From the NCBI GenBank assembly GCA_963791995.1, contig CAWBUQ010000015.1, positions 15,088 to 79,087 of the forward strand: a stretch of 64,000 nt of DNA. Direction: 5' to 3'. Positions 17,416-27,090 of the stretch are shown piece by piece. The translations under genes were made by a program, and so were the position numbers. The notes beneath the pieces are model-generated. The model saw only the letters and a program-made list of their open reading frames with translations. It was not told the DNA's origin and did not search any database. This DNA is from Bog-473 sp963791995. Its GTDB lineage: Bacteria > Actinomycetota > Acidimicrobiia > Acidimicrobiales > RAAP-2. The number at the start of each line of letters is the position of its first letter. The first letter of the stretch is position 1.

Positions 17416-18360
17416 ATGCCCGCACGGACGCCCAGGATCTCGGTCGCCTCACCGACCGGGCAGCAGTGGCGCATCGGGCACGGTCTCCACGAGGTGATCG
17501 TCTGCGAGGTGGGCGCCACCCTCCGCCACTACGCCGTGGGCGACACCCAGGTCCTCGACGGGTTTGGCAGCGACGAGTGGTCGCACTCGGGCCGGGGTCA
17601 GGTGCTGGCCCCGTGGCCGAACCGGCTGGCCGACGGGCGCTACGAGTTCAACGGGGTGCGGGCTCAGGCGGCGCTCGACGAGCCCGAGCGGCACAACGCG
17701 ATCCACGGCCTGGTCCGCTGGCTCCCCTGGACCCTGCAGACGCGGCACCAGAACCAGCTCTCCCTCCGGCTGCAGCTGCATCCCTCTCCGGGCTACCCCT
17801 TCTCCCTGCTGCTCGAGATCGAGTACCACGTCGGGCGGGACGGCCTCACGGTGACGACGACGGCGCAGTCGCTCGAGGAGGGGTCGGTGCCCTTCGGGAT
17901 CGGGTTTCATCCCTATCTGAGGGCTGGTCCCGAGACCGTCGACGGCGCCATCCTCCACGTCCCGGCGCGCGACACGCTCGACCTGGACGACCGGGGGCTG
18001 CCGACCGGTGCGCTGACCCCGGTGGCGGGTACCGACTTCGACTTCACGACGTCGCGTTTCGTCGGTCCGGCGGTACTCGACACCGCGTACACGACATTGG
18101 TGCGCGACGAGGACGGCCGGGCCCGCGCCAGCCTCGACGGACCGGGCGGCGCCACGGGGTCCACCCTGTGGGCCGACGCCGGGTTCGCCTACCTGATGGT
18201 GTACACCGGCGACACCCTGGGCGACGTGGCGCGGCGGCGCCGGGCCGTCGCGATCGAGCCCATGACGTGTCCGCCCAACGCGCTGCGGACCGGCAAGGAC
18301 GTGATCGACCTCCAGCCGGGCCAGGAGTGGAGGGCGCAGTGGGGGATCACCCCCCGGTGA
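17416..18360 (+). CDS. aldose 1-epimerase family protein
   Basis: A 314-aa beta-sandwich protein starting at ATG 17416. It has LAPWPNRLADGRYEFNG, the catalytic-His segments ERHNAIHGLVRW and GIGFHPYLRAG, and the C-terminal general-base Glu in VAIEPMTCPPNALRTG. These match galactose-mutarotase/YeaD-type epimerases. It equilibrates sugar anomers. The SDR gene at 18371 follows after 10 bp, which suggests co-transcription. Confidence 0.92.
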   Translation: MPARTPRISVASPTGQQWRIGHGLHEVIVCEVGATLRHYAVGDTQVLDGFGSDEWSHSGRGQVLAPWPNRLADGRYEFNGVRAQAALDEPERHNAIHGLVRWLPWTLQTRHQNQLSLRLQLHPSPGYPFSLLLEIEYHVGRDGLTVTTTAQSLEEGSVPFGIGFHPYLRAGPETVDGAILHVPARDTLDLDDRGLPTGALTPVAGTDFDFTTSRFVGPAVLDTAYTTLVRDEDGRARASLDGPGGATGSTLWADAGFAYLMVYTGDTLGDVARRRRAVAIEPMTCPPNALRTGKDVIDLQPGQEWRAQWGITPR

Positions 18361-18370
18361 GCCCGCGCCC

Positions 18371-19111
18371 GTGAGCGACGCCCCCTTCGCGGACCGCGTC
18401 GTCATGGTGACGGGCTCGTCGAGCGGCATCGGAGAAGCCACCGCACGCGCCTTCGCCCGCGGCGGCGCGTCCGTGCTGGTCAACTCGGCGCGCTCGGTCG
18501 CCGAAGGTGAGGCCGTGGCGGCAACGCTTCCCGACGCGCGCTACGTCCAAGGTGACATCACGGCGCCGGGCGTCCCCGAGCACCTGGTCGAGGTGGCGCG
18601 CGAGCAGTGGGGGCATCTCGACGTCCTGGTGAACAATGCGGGGACGACCGCCCTGATCCCGCACCACGACGTCGAAGCGGCGACCGTCGAGGTGTGGCGG
18701 CGCATCTTCGAGGTCAACGTGTTCGCGACGTGGGCCATGTCGGTCGCGGCCCTCCCCGCGTTGCGCGAGGCGAAGGGGAGCATCGTCAACGTGGCGTCGG
18801 TGGCCGGCGTACGCCCGACGGGTTCGTCCATTCCGTACGCGGCCAGCAAGGCCGCGTTGAACCACATGACGGTGCTCCTGGCCAAGGTGGTGGGGCCCGA
18901 CGTGCGGGTCAACGCAGTGGCGCCCGGACTGATCGACACAGCGTGGACCGAGGACTGGGACGTCGTCCGCCAGGTCGTGCAGCAGGTTGCACCGCTGCGG
19001 CGTTCGGGCCAGCCCGACGACGTCGCTGAGGTCGTGCTCGCCCTGGCCCGGGCGGCCTACGTGACGGGCCAGGTGGTCGTCGTCGACGGCGGCCTCTCTC
19101 TCGCCACCTGA
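18371..19111 (+). CDS. SDR family oxidoreductase
   Basis: A 246-aa classical SDR starting at GTG 18371. It has VMVTGSSSGIGEATARAF, NNAG, NVASVAGVRPTG (catalytic Ser region), PYAASKAALNHM (YxxxK) and the C-terminal VTGQVVVVDGGLSLAT. All catalytic residues are intact. Closest in pattern to glucose/ribitol-type or 3-oxoacyl-ACP-reductase-like SDRs. Its position behind an aldose epimerase suggests a sugar or polyol substrate, but this is inference. Confidence 0.9.
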   Translation: MSDAPFADRVVMVTGSSSGIGEATARAFARGGASVLVNSARSVAEGEAVAATLPDARYVQGDITAPGVPEHLVEVAREQWGHLDVLVNNAGTTALIPHHDVEAATVEVWRRIFEVNVFATWAMSVAALPALREAKGSIVNVASVAGVRPTGSSIPYAASKAALNHMTVLLAKVVGPDVRVNAVAPGLIDTAWTEDWDVVRQVVQQVAPLRRSGQPDDVAEVVLALARAAYVTGQVVVVDGGLSLAT

Positions 19112-19112
19112 A

Positions 19113-20051
19113 TCAGGCCGGTGGTGCCACCATCCAGCGCAGGGCCGCGGTGAGTCCGCGGGTCAGCGGCGTCACGGCTGTCGTGTCGACCAGGAGGTCG
19201 ACGGGTCCGGTCAGGGAGAGTCCGAGCATCCGGCGGGCCCAGCCCGGCAGCACGCCCACGGCGGCGGCCGCCACGAGGCCGTACACGGCGCGGTCGCTCG
19301 GGCGACGGGCGACGCCCCGCAACAACCAGTCCCGTGCGGCCCTCGCCTGCGGGCCCATGTACAGCTCGGGGCGGATCCGCAATAGATAGCTCTCGACCTC
19401 GGCGACCGAGCGGGGGACCCAGGTCGCACCGAGGTCGAGCGCGACGACCGCCACCTCGTCGTAGTAGCGGTCGCAGTCCTCGGGCGTGAGCGGCCGCGGC
19501 CCGTAGCGGCGCGACGACTCGAGGAAACTCGACACCTCGGCCACGTGGATGAACGTCACCAGCTCGGGGTCGGCTGCCGAGTACGCCCTCCCGTCGGGGG
19601 CGATCCCCTTCACCCGCCGGTGCACGCGCTGAACCTGGGCCACCGCTGCCGCGGCCTCGGCGACGGTCCCGAAGGTCGTGGTCCCGACGAACCCGGCCGT
19701 CCGCCGGAGCCGGCCCAGAGGGTCCTCTTGATAGCTCGAGTGCTCGGCCACGCCGGCCATGGCCAACGGGTGCAGCGTCTGGAGGAGCAGTGCGCTCACA
19801 CCGCCGATGAGCATCGTCGCCAGATCGGCGTGGACCTGGCGCGCCATCCCGCCGGGCGGGAGATAGGCCTCGTCGGGATCGAAGGCGATGGGTGCCGGTT
19901 TGTCGGTGATGCCGATGGCACGCCGGACATTGCGCGCCATGTCGCCGCGAGCGGGCGCGGCCAGGCCGCCGACGATCCGAAGGGGTGCGCCGGCGACGGC
20001 GCCACCGAACGCCGTGGCCCGTTCCATGGGGTTCAGGTTGAGGGTCGCCAC
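19113..20051 (-). CDS. DUF2236 (mpaB/rubber oxygenase-like) protein
   Basis: An intact DUF2236 protein of about 312 aa. It shows the conserved TLHPLAMAGVAEHSSYQEDP motif, a RVHRRVKGIAPDGRAYSAAD segment, and FIHVAEVSSFLESSRRYG. In this family His residues from these segments bind haem. GTG 20051 is chosen because the more upstream ATG at 20123 would overlap the divergent panE gene; ATG 20027 is another option. It is a paralogue of the broken gene at 521-1435. The function of bacterial members other than latex-clearing protein is poorly defined. Confidence 0.86.
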   Translation of the reverse strand: MATLNLNPMERATAFGGAVAGAPLRIVGGLAAPARGDMARNVRRAIGITDKPAPIAFDPDEAYLPPGGMARQVHADLATMLIGGVSALLLQTLHPLAMAGVAEHSSYQEDPLGRLRRTAGFVGTTTFGTVAEAAAAVAQVQRVHRRVKGIAPDGRAYSAADPELVTFIHVAEVSSFLESSRRYGPRPLTPEDCDRYYDEVAVVALDLGATWVPRSVAEVESYLLRIRPELYMGPQARAARDWLLRGVARRPSDRAVYGLVAAAAVGVLPGWARRMLGLSLTGPVDLLVDTTAVTPLTRGLTAALRWMVAPPA

Positions 20052-20091
20052 GACGAGAGCTTGGCACGCCGCGCATGGCAGAGTGCAGTCC

Positions 20092-21081
20092 ATGCGCTTC
20101 GTCGTGGTGGGGGCCGGTGCCATCGGAGGTTCGGTGGGGGGACGGCTCTTTCAGCAAGGCTTCGATGTCACCCTGGTTGCGCGTGGAGAGCACGGGCGGG
20201 CCCTCGAGTCGGGCGGTCTCGTGCTCGAGTCACCCGGGGAGACGGTGACGCTGGCGGTGCCGACCGTGGCCGAGCCGGCCCGAGTGTCCTGGGACCCCGA
20301 CGGCGACGGCGATCCCGTCGTGCTGCTCGCCGTCAAGGGACAGCAGACCGACCAGGCCCTGACCCAGCTCAGCGTCGCCCCGCCCACGACACCGGTCGTC
20401 TGCATGCAGAACGGGGTCGAGAACGAGCGGCGCGCGCTTCGTCATTTTCCTCGTACCTACGGCATCTGCGTGATGTGCCCCGCATCGCAGCTGCGGCCGG
20501 GAGTGGTCCAGATCCACTCGGCGCCGGTGTCAGGGATGCTCGACCTGGGCCGATTTCCCGCGGGCCTCGACGAGCAGGGTCAGGCGATCGCAGATGCCCT
20601 CGCGACCACGACGTTCCAGTCGGTGGCCCGGACCGACATCATGCGCTGGAAGTACCGCAAGCTGCTCATGAACCTCGCCAACGCAGTCGAGGCACTGAGC
20701 GGGCCCGGGGCCCGCTTCGGGCCGCTCGCCCGCGAGGCCCAGCGCGAGGGCAACGAGGTGCTCGCCGCCGCCGGCATCGAGGTCACGAGCGCGGAAGAGG
20801 ACCGAGATCGGCGCGGCGACCTCTTGCAGCTGGCACCGACCTCTTCGGGCGACTGGCAGGGCGGTTCGAGCTGGCAGAGCCTGGCCCGTCGGGCGGGTTC
20901 CATCGAAGCGGAGTTCCTCAACGGCGAGATCGTCCTCCTCGGCGCGCTGCACGGGATCCCCACTCCGGTCAACGCGCTGCTCCAGCGCCTGGCGGTCCGG
21001 GCGGCTGCCGAGGGCAGCGGTCCCGGCTCGTGGCGGATCGAGGACCTCGACGAACTGGCCGGCATTGCCGATGGTGAATGA
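20092..21081 (+). CDS. panE: 2-dehydropantoate 2-reductase (ketopantoate reductase) family protein
   Basis: A 329-aa NADPH enzyme starting at ATG 20092: MRFVVVGAGAIGGSVGGRLF (Rossmann GxGxxG), LLAVKGQQTDQAL, CMQNGVENE, and the C-terminal catalytic Lys helix MRWKYRKLLMNLANAVEAL. This order matches PanE/ApbA, which reduces ketopantoate to pantoate for CoA synthesis. Paralogues with other substrates are common in actinobacteria, so the symbol is tentative. Confidence 0.85.
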   Translation: MRFVVVGAGAIGGSVGGRLFQQGFDVTLVARGEHGRALESGGLVLESPGETVTLAVPTVAEPARVSWDPDGDGDPVVLLAVKGQQTDQALTQLSVAPPTTPVVCMQNGVENERRALRHFPRTYGICVMCPASQLRPGVVQIHSAPVSGMLDLGRFPAGLDEQGQAIADALATTTFQSVARTDIMRWKYRKLLMNLANAVEALSGPGARFGPLAREAQREGNEVLAAAGIEVTSAEEDRDRRGDLLQLAPTSSGDWQGGSSWQSLARRAGSIEAEFLNGEIVLLGALHGIPTPVNALLQRLAVRAAAEGSGPGSWRIEDLDELAGIADGE

Positions 21082-21519
21082 GCGGGCCTAGGCACTGGCC
21101 GACGACTCCGCGGCAGCCAATGCCGACGCCGTCGCCTTCGCGCGCGGCCGCAACGACCACGACTGGGCTCTGGTCGTGCCCGACTCGGCGGACGACATCG
21201 ACCGGGCCATTGTGGCGCAGGCGGCGCGGGCCGTGGGCGTCACGCCCGCCGAGACGGTGACGCTCCTCGAAGCGAACGGGGCGCGTCTGATTGAGACGCT
21301 GAGCGCATTGCGCGACGAGGACCTCGATTGCAGCACGCCCTCGGTCCGGCCGGCGGGGAGTCGCTCCCGACGGCTGCGCTCGCCGACGTCATGGCTCGGC
21401 ACACACGCGAGCACCTGGCACATGCGCGCGCCGTTGTCGCCGAAGCGCCGCGACCAGCGACCCCTCTAGTCGGCATGGAGCGCGGTACGCACCTCGCCGG
21501 CGGCGTCGGGGCGCAGTGA
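21071..21519 (+). pseudogene. broken DinB / mycothiol-type maleylpyruvate isomerase-like gene
   Basis: A start at ATG 21071 reads MVNERA and then meets an in-frame TAG at 21089-21091. The same frame continues ALADDSAAANADAVAFARG, HDWALVVP and then VGVTPAETVTLLEANGARLI, and a second frame from about 21325 gives LQHALGPAGGESLPTAALAD and RHTREHLAHARAV. The pieces look like one DinB/MDMPI-type four-helix domain, with a nonsense codon, one frameshift and probably an internal deletion. The start overlaps the end of panE. The family call rests on the helix patterns and is moderate. Confidence 0.5.
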
Positions 21520-23751
21520 ACCAGGGGCGTCGATCCGCAGCTCGTGGACGGTGCCGGTGAAGGGTGCGGGAGGCGCATAGCGCGGCGAGACCGGGAAGCC
21601 GGTGTCGCCGCCGAGCCGGAGCCCGGCACCTCCATGCTGGAGCGCCATCGGCAAGATCCCCTCGACGACGGTCTGGTCGACCTCGGCGTCGTCGACCAGC
21701 AGGGTCATACGACCCGGCCCGTCCCCGCGACCCACGGCGTAGAAGACGGTGATCTCGTGGCGCCCCTCCGCCAGGGGGCCGCCGGCCGCGAGCTCGACCG
21801 CGTCACCTGCCCGGGCGAAGGTGAAGTGGACCGAGCCCTCGGTCACGTAGAGGGCGAACCCACCGAACCAGTCACCCAACGCGTAGACCACCCCATCCGC
21901 CGGGACGGTCCCGGTCTCGACGTCCGCCGTCATCTCGAAGCCGCCCCACAACAGGGGGAGGGACTCGTCGGTGACGGCGCCCCCGCCGGGACGAAAGGTG
22001 CGTGCAGAGCCCGCCGGCCAGGTGGGCGGGATGAAGCTGCCGAAGCGATCCACCAGCCCGTCGGAAACGGGGAGGACGTTGTTGCGCGCCGCCTCGGCGT
22101 CCCAGAGCGCGGTCAGCTGTTCCAAACGCTCGGGCTCGCTGGTCGCCAGGTCGTTCGCCTCGGAGAAGTCGCGGGAGAGATCGAAGAGCTCCCAGCGATC
22201 CTCCTCGAAGGAGCGACTCCCGACGGCGAGCTCCTCCTCGTCGAGCACGCCCGTACTGATGTGGTTGGTCGTAGCTTTCCATCCCTCGTGATAGATGGAG
22301 CGCGACCCGATCATCTCGAAGTACTGGGTCGCGTGCTGCTCGGGTGCGTTCGGGTCGGTGAGCGCGTCCAGGAGGCTGACGCCGTCCACGTGTTGCTGTG
22401 CAACGCCGTCGACCTCTTCCGGCACATCGAGGCCCGTGGCGGCGAGGATGGTCGGCATGAGATCGATGACGTGCGCGAACTGCTGGCGGACCGCGCCCGC
22501 CTGTCCGATGCGGCCGGGCCAGTTGACGATGAGGGGGGTTCGCGTCCCGCCCAGCCAGGTGTAGCGCTTCCACAGCTTGTGCGGGGTGTTACCGGCCCAG
22601 GCCCAGGCCCATGAGTAGTGGTTGTAGGTGGTGAACCCGCCCCAGTCGTCGTAGTGGGCCAGGTTGTCCGCCACGGACTCCCGCAGATGCGCGGTGAAGC
22701 GGTGCTCGTTGACAGAGCCGTGCCGTCCACCTTCAGCGCTGGCGCCATTGTCTGAGAAGACCATGACCAGCGTGTTGTCCATGACTCCGAGGCGCTCCAG
22801 TGAGCCCAACATGCGGCCGATCTGCGCGTCCGTGTGGGTCAGGAAGCCGGCAAAGACCTCCTGTTGGCGCGCATGCATCCTGCGCTCATCCTCGGGAAGT
22901 TCGCTCCACGCTTGGATCCACTCCGGCCGCGAGGTCAGCTCGGTGCCGTCCGGCACGACGCCGCGGGCCACCTGGCGTGCGAAGAGCTCGTCGCGCCACA
23001 CGTCCCAGCCCTTGTCGAAGGCGCCGCGGTAGGGCTCGACCCACTCGGGCGTCACGTGGTGAGGCGAATGCATGGCGCCGAGGGCGAAGTAGAGGAAGAA
23101 GGGCTTCCCAGGTGCGCCCTGCTGTTGGTCCAGCACCATCCGTACGGCTTGGTCGGCGAGGTCTTCGCTCAGGTGGTAGCCGTCCTCGGGCCGCCGCGGC
23201 GGGTCGACGTAGTGGTTGTCACAGACCAGGTTCGGGGTCCAGTGGTTGGTGTCTCCCTGCAAGAAGCCGTAGTAACGCTCGAACCCGAGCCCGAGGGGCC
23301 AGGTGTCGAATGGCCCGGCCGATGAGCGCTGCCAGCGCGGGGTGAGGTGCCACTTGCCGATGGCCAGCGTGGAGTACCCGGCCTCTCGGAGGAGGCGGGG
23401 CAGCGTGGCCGCTGTCTTAGGCAGGCGGGCGTCGTAACCGGGGAAGGCCAGGGGGATGTCGGCCAGGAATCCCATGCCGACCGCATGGTGGTTCCGGCCC
23501 GTGAAGAATGACGCCCGTGTCGGCGAGCACAGGGCTGTGACGTGGAAGCGGTTGAACGGGGCCCCACCGCCGGCCAGGGCGTCGAGATGCGGGGTGGCGA
23601 TGTCCGATCCGAAGGCGCCAAGGTGGCCGAACCCGGTGTCGTCGAGGACGATGGCGACGACGTTGGGTGCCCCGCTCGGGGGTTTGACGTCGGGCGGGAA
23701 ACGGGGTGTCGACTGGGCGACTGTGAAGCCGATCTGCTGGGTCTCGTCCAT
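21466..23751 (-). CDS. arylsulfatase, formylglycine type, with C-terminal beta-sandwich domain
   Basis: A 761-aa sulfatase. Cys75 in TALCSPTRASFFTGRNHH is the CxPxR site converted to formylglycine. VVAIVLDDTGFGHLGAFG gives the metal-binding Asp pair, and LAIGKWHLTP, MVFSDNGASAEGGRHGSVNE and YHEGWKATT supply further conserved positions. The last 200 residues (ETGTVPADGVVYALGDWFGG) look like the accessory beta domain of PAS-type arylsulfatases. No signal peptide is evident, so it is probably cytoplasmic, releasing sulfate from alkyl or aryl esters. No formylglycine-generating enzyme is seen in the window. Confidence 0.93.
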   Translation of the reverse strand: MDETQQIGFTVAQSTPRFPPDVKPPSGAPNVVAIVLDDTGFGHLGAFGSDIATPHLDALAGGGAPFNRFHVTALCSPTRASFFTGRNHHAVGMGFLADIPLAFPGYDARLPKTAATLPRLLREAGYSTLAIGKWHLTPRWQRSSAGPFDTWPLGLGFERYYGFLQGDTNHWTPNLVCDNHYVDPPRRPEDGYHLSEDLADQAVRMVLDQQQGAPGKPFFLYFALGAMHSPHHVTPEWVEPYRGAFDKGWDVWRDELFARQVARGVVPDGTELTSRPEWIQAWSELPEDERRMHARQQEVFAGFLTHTDAQIGRMLGSLERLGVMDNTLVMVFSDNGASAEGGRHGSVNEHRFTAHLRESVADNLAHYDDWGGFTTYNHYSWAWAWAGNTPHKLWKRYTWLGGTRTPLIVNWPGRIGQAGAVRQQFAHVIDLMPTILAATGLDVPEEVDGVAQQHVDGVSLLDALTDPNAPEQHATQYFEMIGSRSIYHEGWKATTNHISTGVLDEEELAVGSRSFEEDRWELFDLSRDFSEANDLATSEPERLEQLTALWDAEAARNNVLPVSDGLVDRFGSFIPPTWPAGSARTFRPGGGAVTDESLPLLWGGFEMTADVETGTVPADGVVYALGDWFGGFALYVTEGSVHFTFARAGDAVELAAGGPLAEGRHEITVFYAVGRGDGPGRMTLLVDDAEVDQTVVEGILPMALQHGGAGLRLGGDTGFPVSPRYAPPAPFTGTVHELRIDAPGSLRPDAAGEVRTALHAD

Positions 23752-23812
23752 GGCCAGAGGGTAGACCGGCGGCCCGGCACACCGCCCCTGCGCAGGGGTA
23801 ACGTGACAACTG

Positions 23813-24097
23813 ATGCAGGGTCATGTCCCCGTGCCGCCACAGCCCCACTTCCCCGAGGGCCTCGGCCCCTTCCTCGGCTACGTCGCGACACGAGAGCGCC
23901 GCCCGCTCGAAGACCGGCCCCCGGCGGAACCCGGCTGCGACCTCGTCGACGGCGACTCGCTCGACGTGTTCGACGACGTGGGCGACTGGGAGCCGATGCA
24001 CCGGCCCCTCATCCAGGTAACCGCGGTGCTCATGTCGGTCTCCCTCGTCATCGCCGGGGTGGGCACGGTGCTCGAGCTCCTGCTGTCATCGCGTTGA
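23813..24097 (+). CDS. small membrane-anchored hypothetical protein
   Basis: A 94-aa protein with a Pro-rich, acidic N-terminal part (about 60 residues) and one C-terminal hydrophobic helix (VTAVLMSVSLVIAGVGTVLE). I recognise no family. The start lies 61 bp from the divergent sulfatase start, so a shared promoter region is likely. The end overlaps the convergent beta-propeller gene by 12 bp. Confidence 0.55.
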   Translation: MQGHVPVPPQPHFPEGLGPFLGYVATRERRPLEDRPPAEPGCDLVDGDSLDVFDDVGDWEPMHRPLIQVTAVLMSVSLVIAGVGTVLELLLSSR

Positions 24098-25654
24098 CCT
24101 CCGTGCACTGACAAGTCGCCGCCTGCGCCGCACGGTCAGCCCGATGCCGACGGCGAGCAGGACTGCCGCGGCGACCGCAAGGGCGATCCAGCCCGCAGAC
24201 GAGCCGCCGGCCTGACTCGGCGGTGCCGCAGAGGGGTGGTGCCCGGCATGCGTGGTCGTGGTCGCGAGAGCCGTGGTGGAGGTGGTGACCGCTGCGGACG
24301 CAGCGGGCGCGGCGAACGCCACCACGTCGCGGGCCGAAGGCACGAGAAACAGGCCTGCCCCGACTGAGGGGGTGGGGAAGTGGTTGGCCGGAGCGCCGAC
24401 ACTCGCCTGGGCCTGCACCGACCCGGAGGACGGGCTGAGGCCGTAGAGGACCCCGTTCTGCCCGATCGTCCACACCAGGCCGGCGGCGACGAGGGGCGGG
24501 CCACCCCCGACGGACGCTCGCCACTGCAGGTGCAGCGACGGAGGCGACGTCGACGTCGACACTGCGATGGGGCCGCTCGCGCAGGGCAGGTACACCGTTG
24601 TCCCGCTCACGGCGACCCCGCCGTCGATGTCATCGCCACAGGCCGAGGCCAGGCTGGACTGCTGGGTGCCGATTCCGCCGAGGTGAGCCTCGTCGAGCAG
24701 ATAGACGACACGCGACTTTCCGGCCAGGACGACCTGGCCGCTTGCCAGTACGGCCGGAGCGATGGACATGTCGAGGTCCGCGGCATTGTTGGCGGGCCAG
24801 TTCGCCGGCGCGAAGTACTGCTCGAGCGCCAATGAGGACGAGAGCTCGAGCACCGAGTCGCTGTCGTCATAGGCGTGGTTCGCCGAGGTCACCGAGCCGT
24901 TTCCCGCTGTGACCCAGACGTTCCCGGCGGCGTCGACCACCGGTGCGCCGCCGCCCATCCACACTGCCCCCTGGCTCTCGCCGGCGCCGGCATCGACCGT
25001 GAACACCTCGGGTGTCCCCCCGGCCTCGGGCACGGCGATCACGCGTCCCCGGTACGAGGCGCAGTCTCCGTAATTACCGCCCATGCCGAAGACCACGTGC
25101 CCGGCGTCGAGCGTCAGTCCCGTTCGCTGGAGCAACGCGGCCGGGGCAGCACCGGACGGGTCGACGTCCTGGCTGAGCTCCACCTTGCCGGTGTCGGTGT
25201 CCAGGCCGATCAGCATGTGCGCCGACGAACCGTTGACCAGCTCGTCCGCCACCGCGAACAGTTCGGATCGCGTCGGGTCGATCACCGGTGTCCCGCTGAT
25301 GCCCACGGTCGGCGAAATGTCGCCGCAGGGGAGGTCGCCGCTGGGTACCGCGGTTCCGACGTGGGTCGACCAGAGCACGGCGCCGGTGACGCTCGACAGC
25401 GCGTAGACAGTGTCGTTCTCTGTCGCCACGAACACCCGGTCGCCCAGCACGAGCGGTTCGGTGTAGAGCGTCCCGTCGAGCGCCGGAGATGTCCAAGCTC
25501 TCGAGGAGACATCGACACGAGCGGGCGAAAGTGCGTCACCGTCGCCATCGGGACTGCCGTGGTAGACGGTCCACGACGAAGACGAACCCGGCGCAGTGGT
25601 CGTGGTGGTGGATACGGGAGCCGCCGCGGCAGCTGCTGACCACGCCAGCGTCAC
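24086..25654 (-). CDS. secreted PQQ-like beta-propeller protein with C-terminal membrane anchor
   Basis: The mature part has repeated WD/PQQ-type blades (VFVATENDTVYALSSVTGAV, LIGLDTDTGKVELSQDV, LVWTIGQNGVLYGLSPSSG), a Thr/Ser-rich linker and a C-terminal helix IALAVAAAVLLAVGIGLTV followed by RRRRR, so it is probably anchored facing outwards. The N-terminus reads GLGLVTLAWSAAAAAAP, clearly a signal-peptide core, but the GTG at 25654 falls inside it. The frame stays open upstream (RRSRHRICTLGLGL) without ATG or GTG, so the true start may be lost to a base error between 25654 and 25740. No catalytic residues are recognised. It may bind or sense a ligand. Confidence 0.75.
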   Translation of the reverse strand: MTLAWSAAAAAAPVSTTTTTAPGSSSSWTVYHGSPDGDGDALSPARVDVSSRAWTSPALDGTLYTEPLVLGDRVFVATENDTVYALSSVTGAVLWSTHVGTAVPSGDLPCGDISPTVGISGTPVIDPTRSELFAVADELVNGSSAHMLIGLDTDTGKVELSQDVDPSGAAPAALLQRTGLTLDAGHVVFGMGGNYGDCASYRGRVIAVPEAGGTPEVFTVDAGAGESQGAVWMGGGAPVVDAAGNVWVTAGNGSVTSANHAYDDSDSVLELSSSLALEQYFAPANWPANNAADLDMSIAPAVLASGQVVLAGKSRVVYLLDEAHLGGIGTQQSSLASACGDDIDGGVAVSGTTVYLPCASGPIAVSTSTSPPSLHLQWRASVGGGPPLVAAGLVWTIGQNGVLYGLSPSSGSVQAQASVGAPANHFPTPSVGAGLFLVPSARDVVAFAAPAASAAVTTSTTALATTTTHAGHHPSAAPPSQAGGSSAGWIALAVAAAVLLAVGIGLTVRRRRRLVSARRSTR

Positions 25655-25737
25655 CAGGCCGAGCCCCAGTGTGCAGATCCGGTGCCGAGAGCGCCGAGCC
25701 GCAACAGAGCGACACGGCGCCGCCTTCGACGGCCGCG

Positions 25738-27090
25738 TCAGACTGCTCCCGACCTGCCTCGCCGGCGCAGGGTGGAGTCAACTGCGACCGCGACCAGCAA
25801 GACGACGGCCGTCGCGATGTCCGTGCCGGCCGTGGAGATGTTGAGGAGGGCCAGCCCATTGGTCAGCGTCGCGATGACGAGCCCTCCGAGCAGCGGGTGG
25901 ATCGCCTTGCCGTAGCCGCCGAAGAGGCTCGCCCCACCGATGACGGCGGCGGCGACCGCGTAGAGGACGTACGTGCCTCCGTCGAAGCCGACCGAGAGGG
26001 AGCCCAGGCGAGAGGCGTAGACGAGTGCGGCCAGGCCGGCGGTGAAGCTACACAGGGCGAAGGCAATCGTCCGGATCCTCGCCACATTGATGCCGGCCCG
26101 GCGCGCCGCTTCGGGGCTGGCGCCGATGGCGTAGATGTACCGTCCCAGCTTGGTCCGGGACAACAGGAAGGAATTGGCGGCCAGCACGATCACGAGGAAG
26201 GGGACGACCCAGGGCACGCCTTCGACCGCGGTGATGACGCCCCGGTTGAGGTTGCAGACATAGACGAGGACGACGCCCGCCACCGCCACCGCTCCGACCG
26301 TCAACAACGTGATGCTGAGCGGCGGTGCGCTCAGTCCTTGGGAACGCCGTCGAGCCGTGCGCAGGATCGCCACCCCCGCGTAGAGGCCCAGGGCGAGGAA
26401 CAGCGTGATCCAGCCAGCGGCCGGGGTCATGTTCCCACTCACGAGATCGTCGATCACGCCGTTGGAGATCGTGATGACGCCACCCACGGCACCCTTGTCG
26501 ACGTCGAAGACGTAGATCAGGACACCCTGCCACCCGAGGAGCCCGGCCAGGGTGACGACGAAGGACGGGATCCTGAGCTTTGTGATGATCACGCCCTGGA
26601 AGGCGCCGATGATGGCGCAGGCCGCCATGCCGACGATGACCCCCGCCCACCAGGGCCAGTCGGCTGGGGAGCCGATGAGGGCGAGCGCGATGGCCGCGCC
26701 GACGGCGCCGACGAAGCCCACGGAAAGATCGATCTCGCTGAGGATCAGCGCATACAACTCGGCCAGGCCCAAGCAGGATGATGAAGGCCGCCTGCACGAA
26801 GAGGTTGACGATGTTGGTCGCCGTCAAGAAGGAACTGGACTGCACCTCGAAGAAGATGCAGATGACGATGAGCCCGATGATGATCGGGAGGGCGCCGCTC
26901 TCTCCCCCTTGATCCGACGCCACCAAGCCCCGAAGTAGTCGCCGATGGAGTCGGCCAGGACGTCGGGCGCCAAGACGAGGAGCGCTTCGGAGTCCATGGC
27001 GTTGCTCGAGGTCGCTCCCGGAGCAGGAGCGGGTCCCGGGGACGGGGGGTCTTCGCCCGAAGCGACCGGGTCGTCGATCGTGTCGGTCAC
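25738..27090 (-). CDS. xylose-type sugar ABC transporter permease, two frameshifts
   Basis: Three frames form one permease. 26905-27090 gives MTDTIDDPVASGEDPPSPGP and DYFGAWWRRIK. The middle frame gives LPIIIGLIVICIFFEVQSSS and FVQAAFIILLG. From about 26767 the rest follows: LAELYALILSEIDLSVGFVG, LRIPSFVVTLAGLLGWQG, GRYIYAIGASPEAARRAGIN and the closing TAGTDIATAVVLLVAVAVD. LRIPSFVVTLAG, GASPEAARRAGI and IDLSVG are signatures of the RbsC/XylH branch of BPD_transp_2. Breaks lie near 26905 and 26767. The ATG overlaps the ATPase stop by four bases. The N-terminal 50-residue hydrophilic extension is unusual for the family. Confidence 0.85.
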
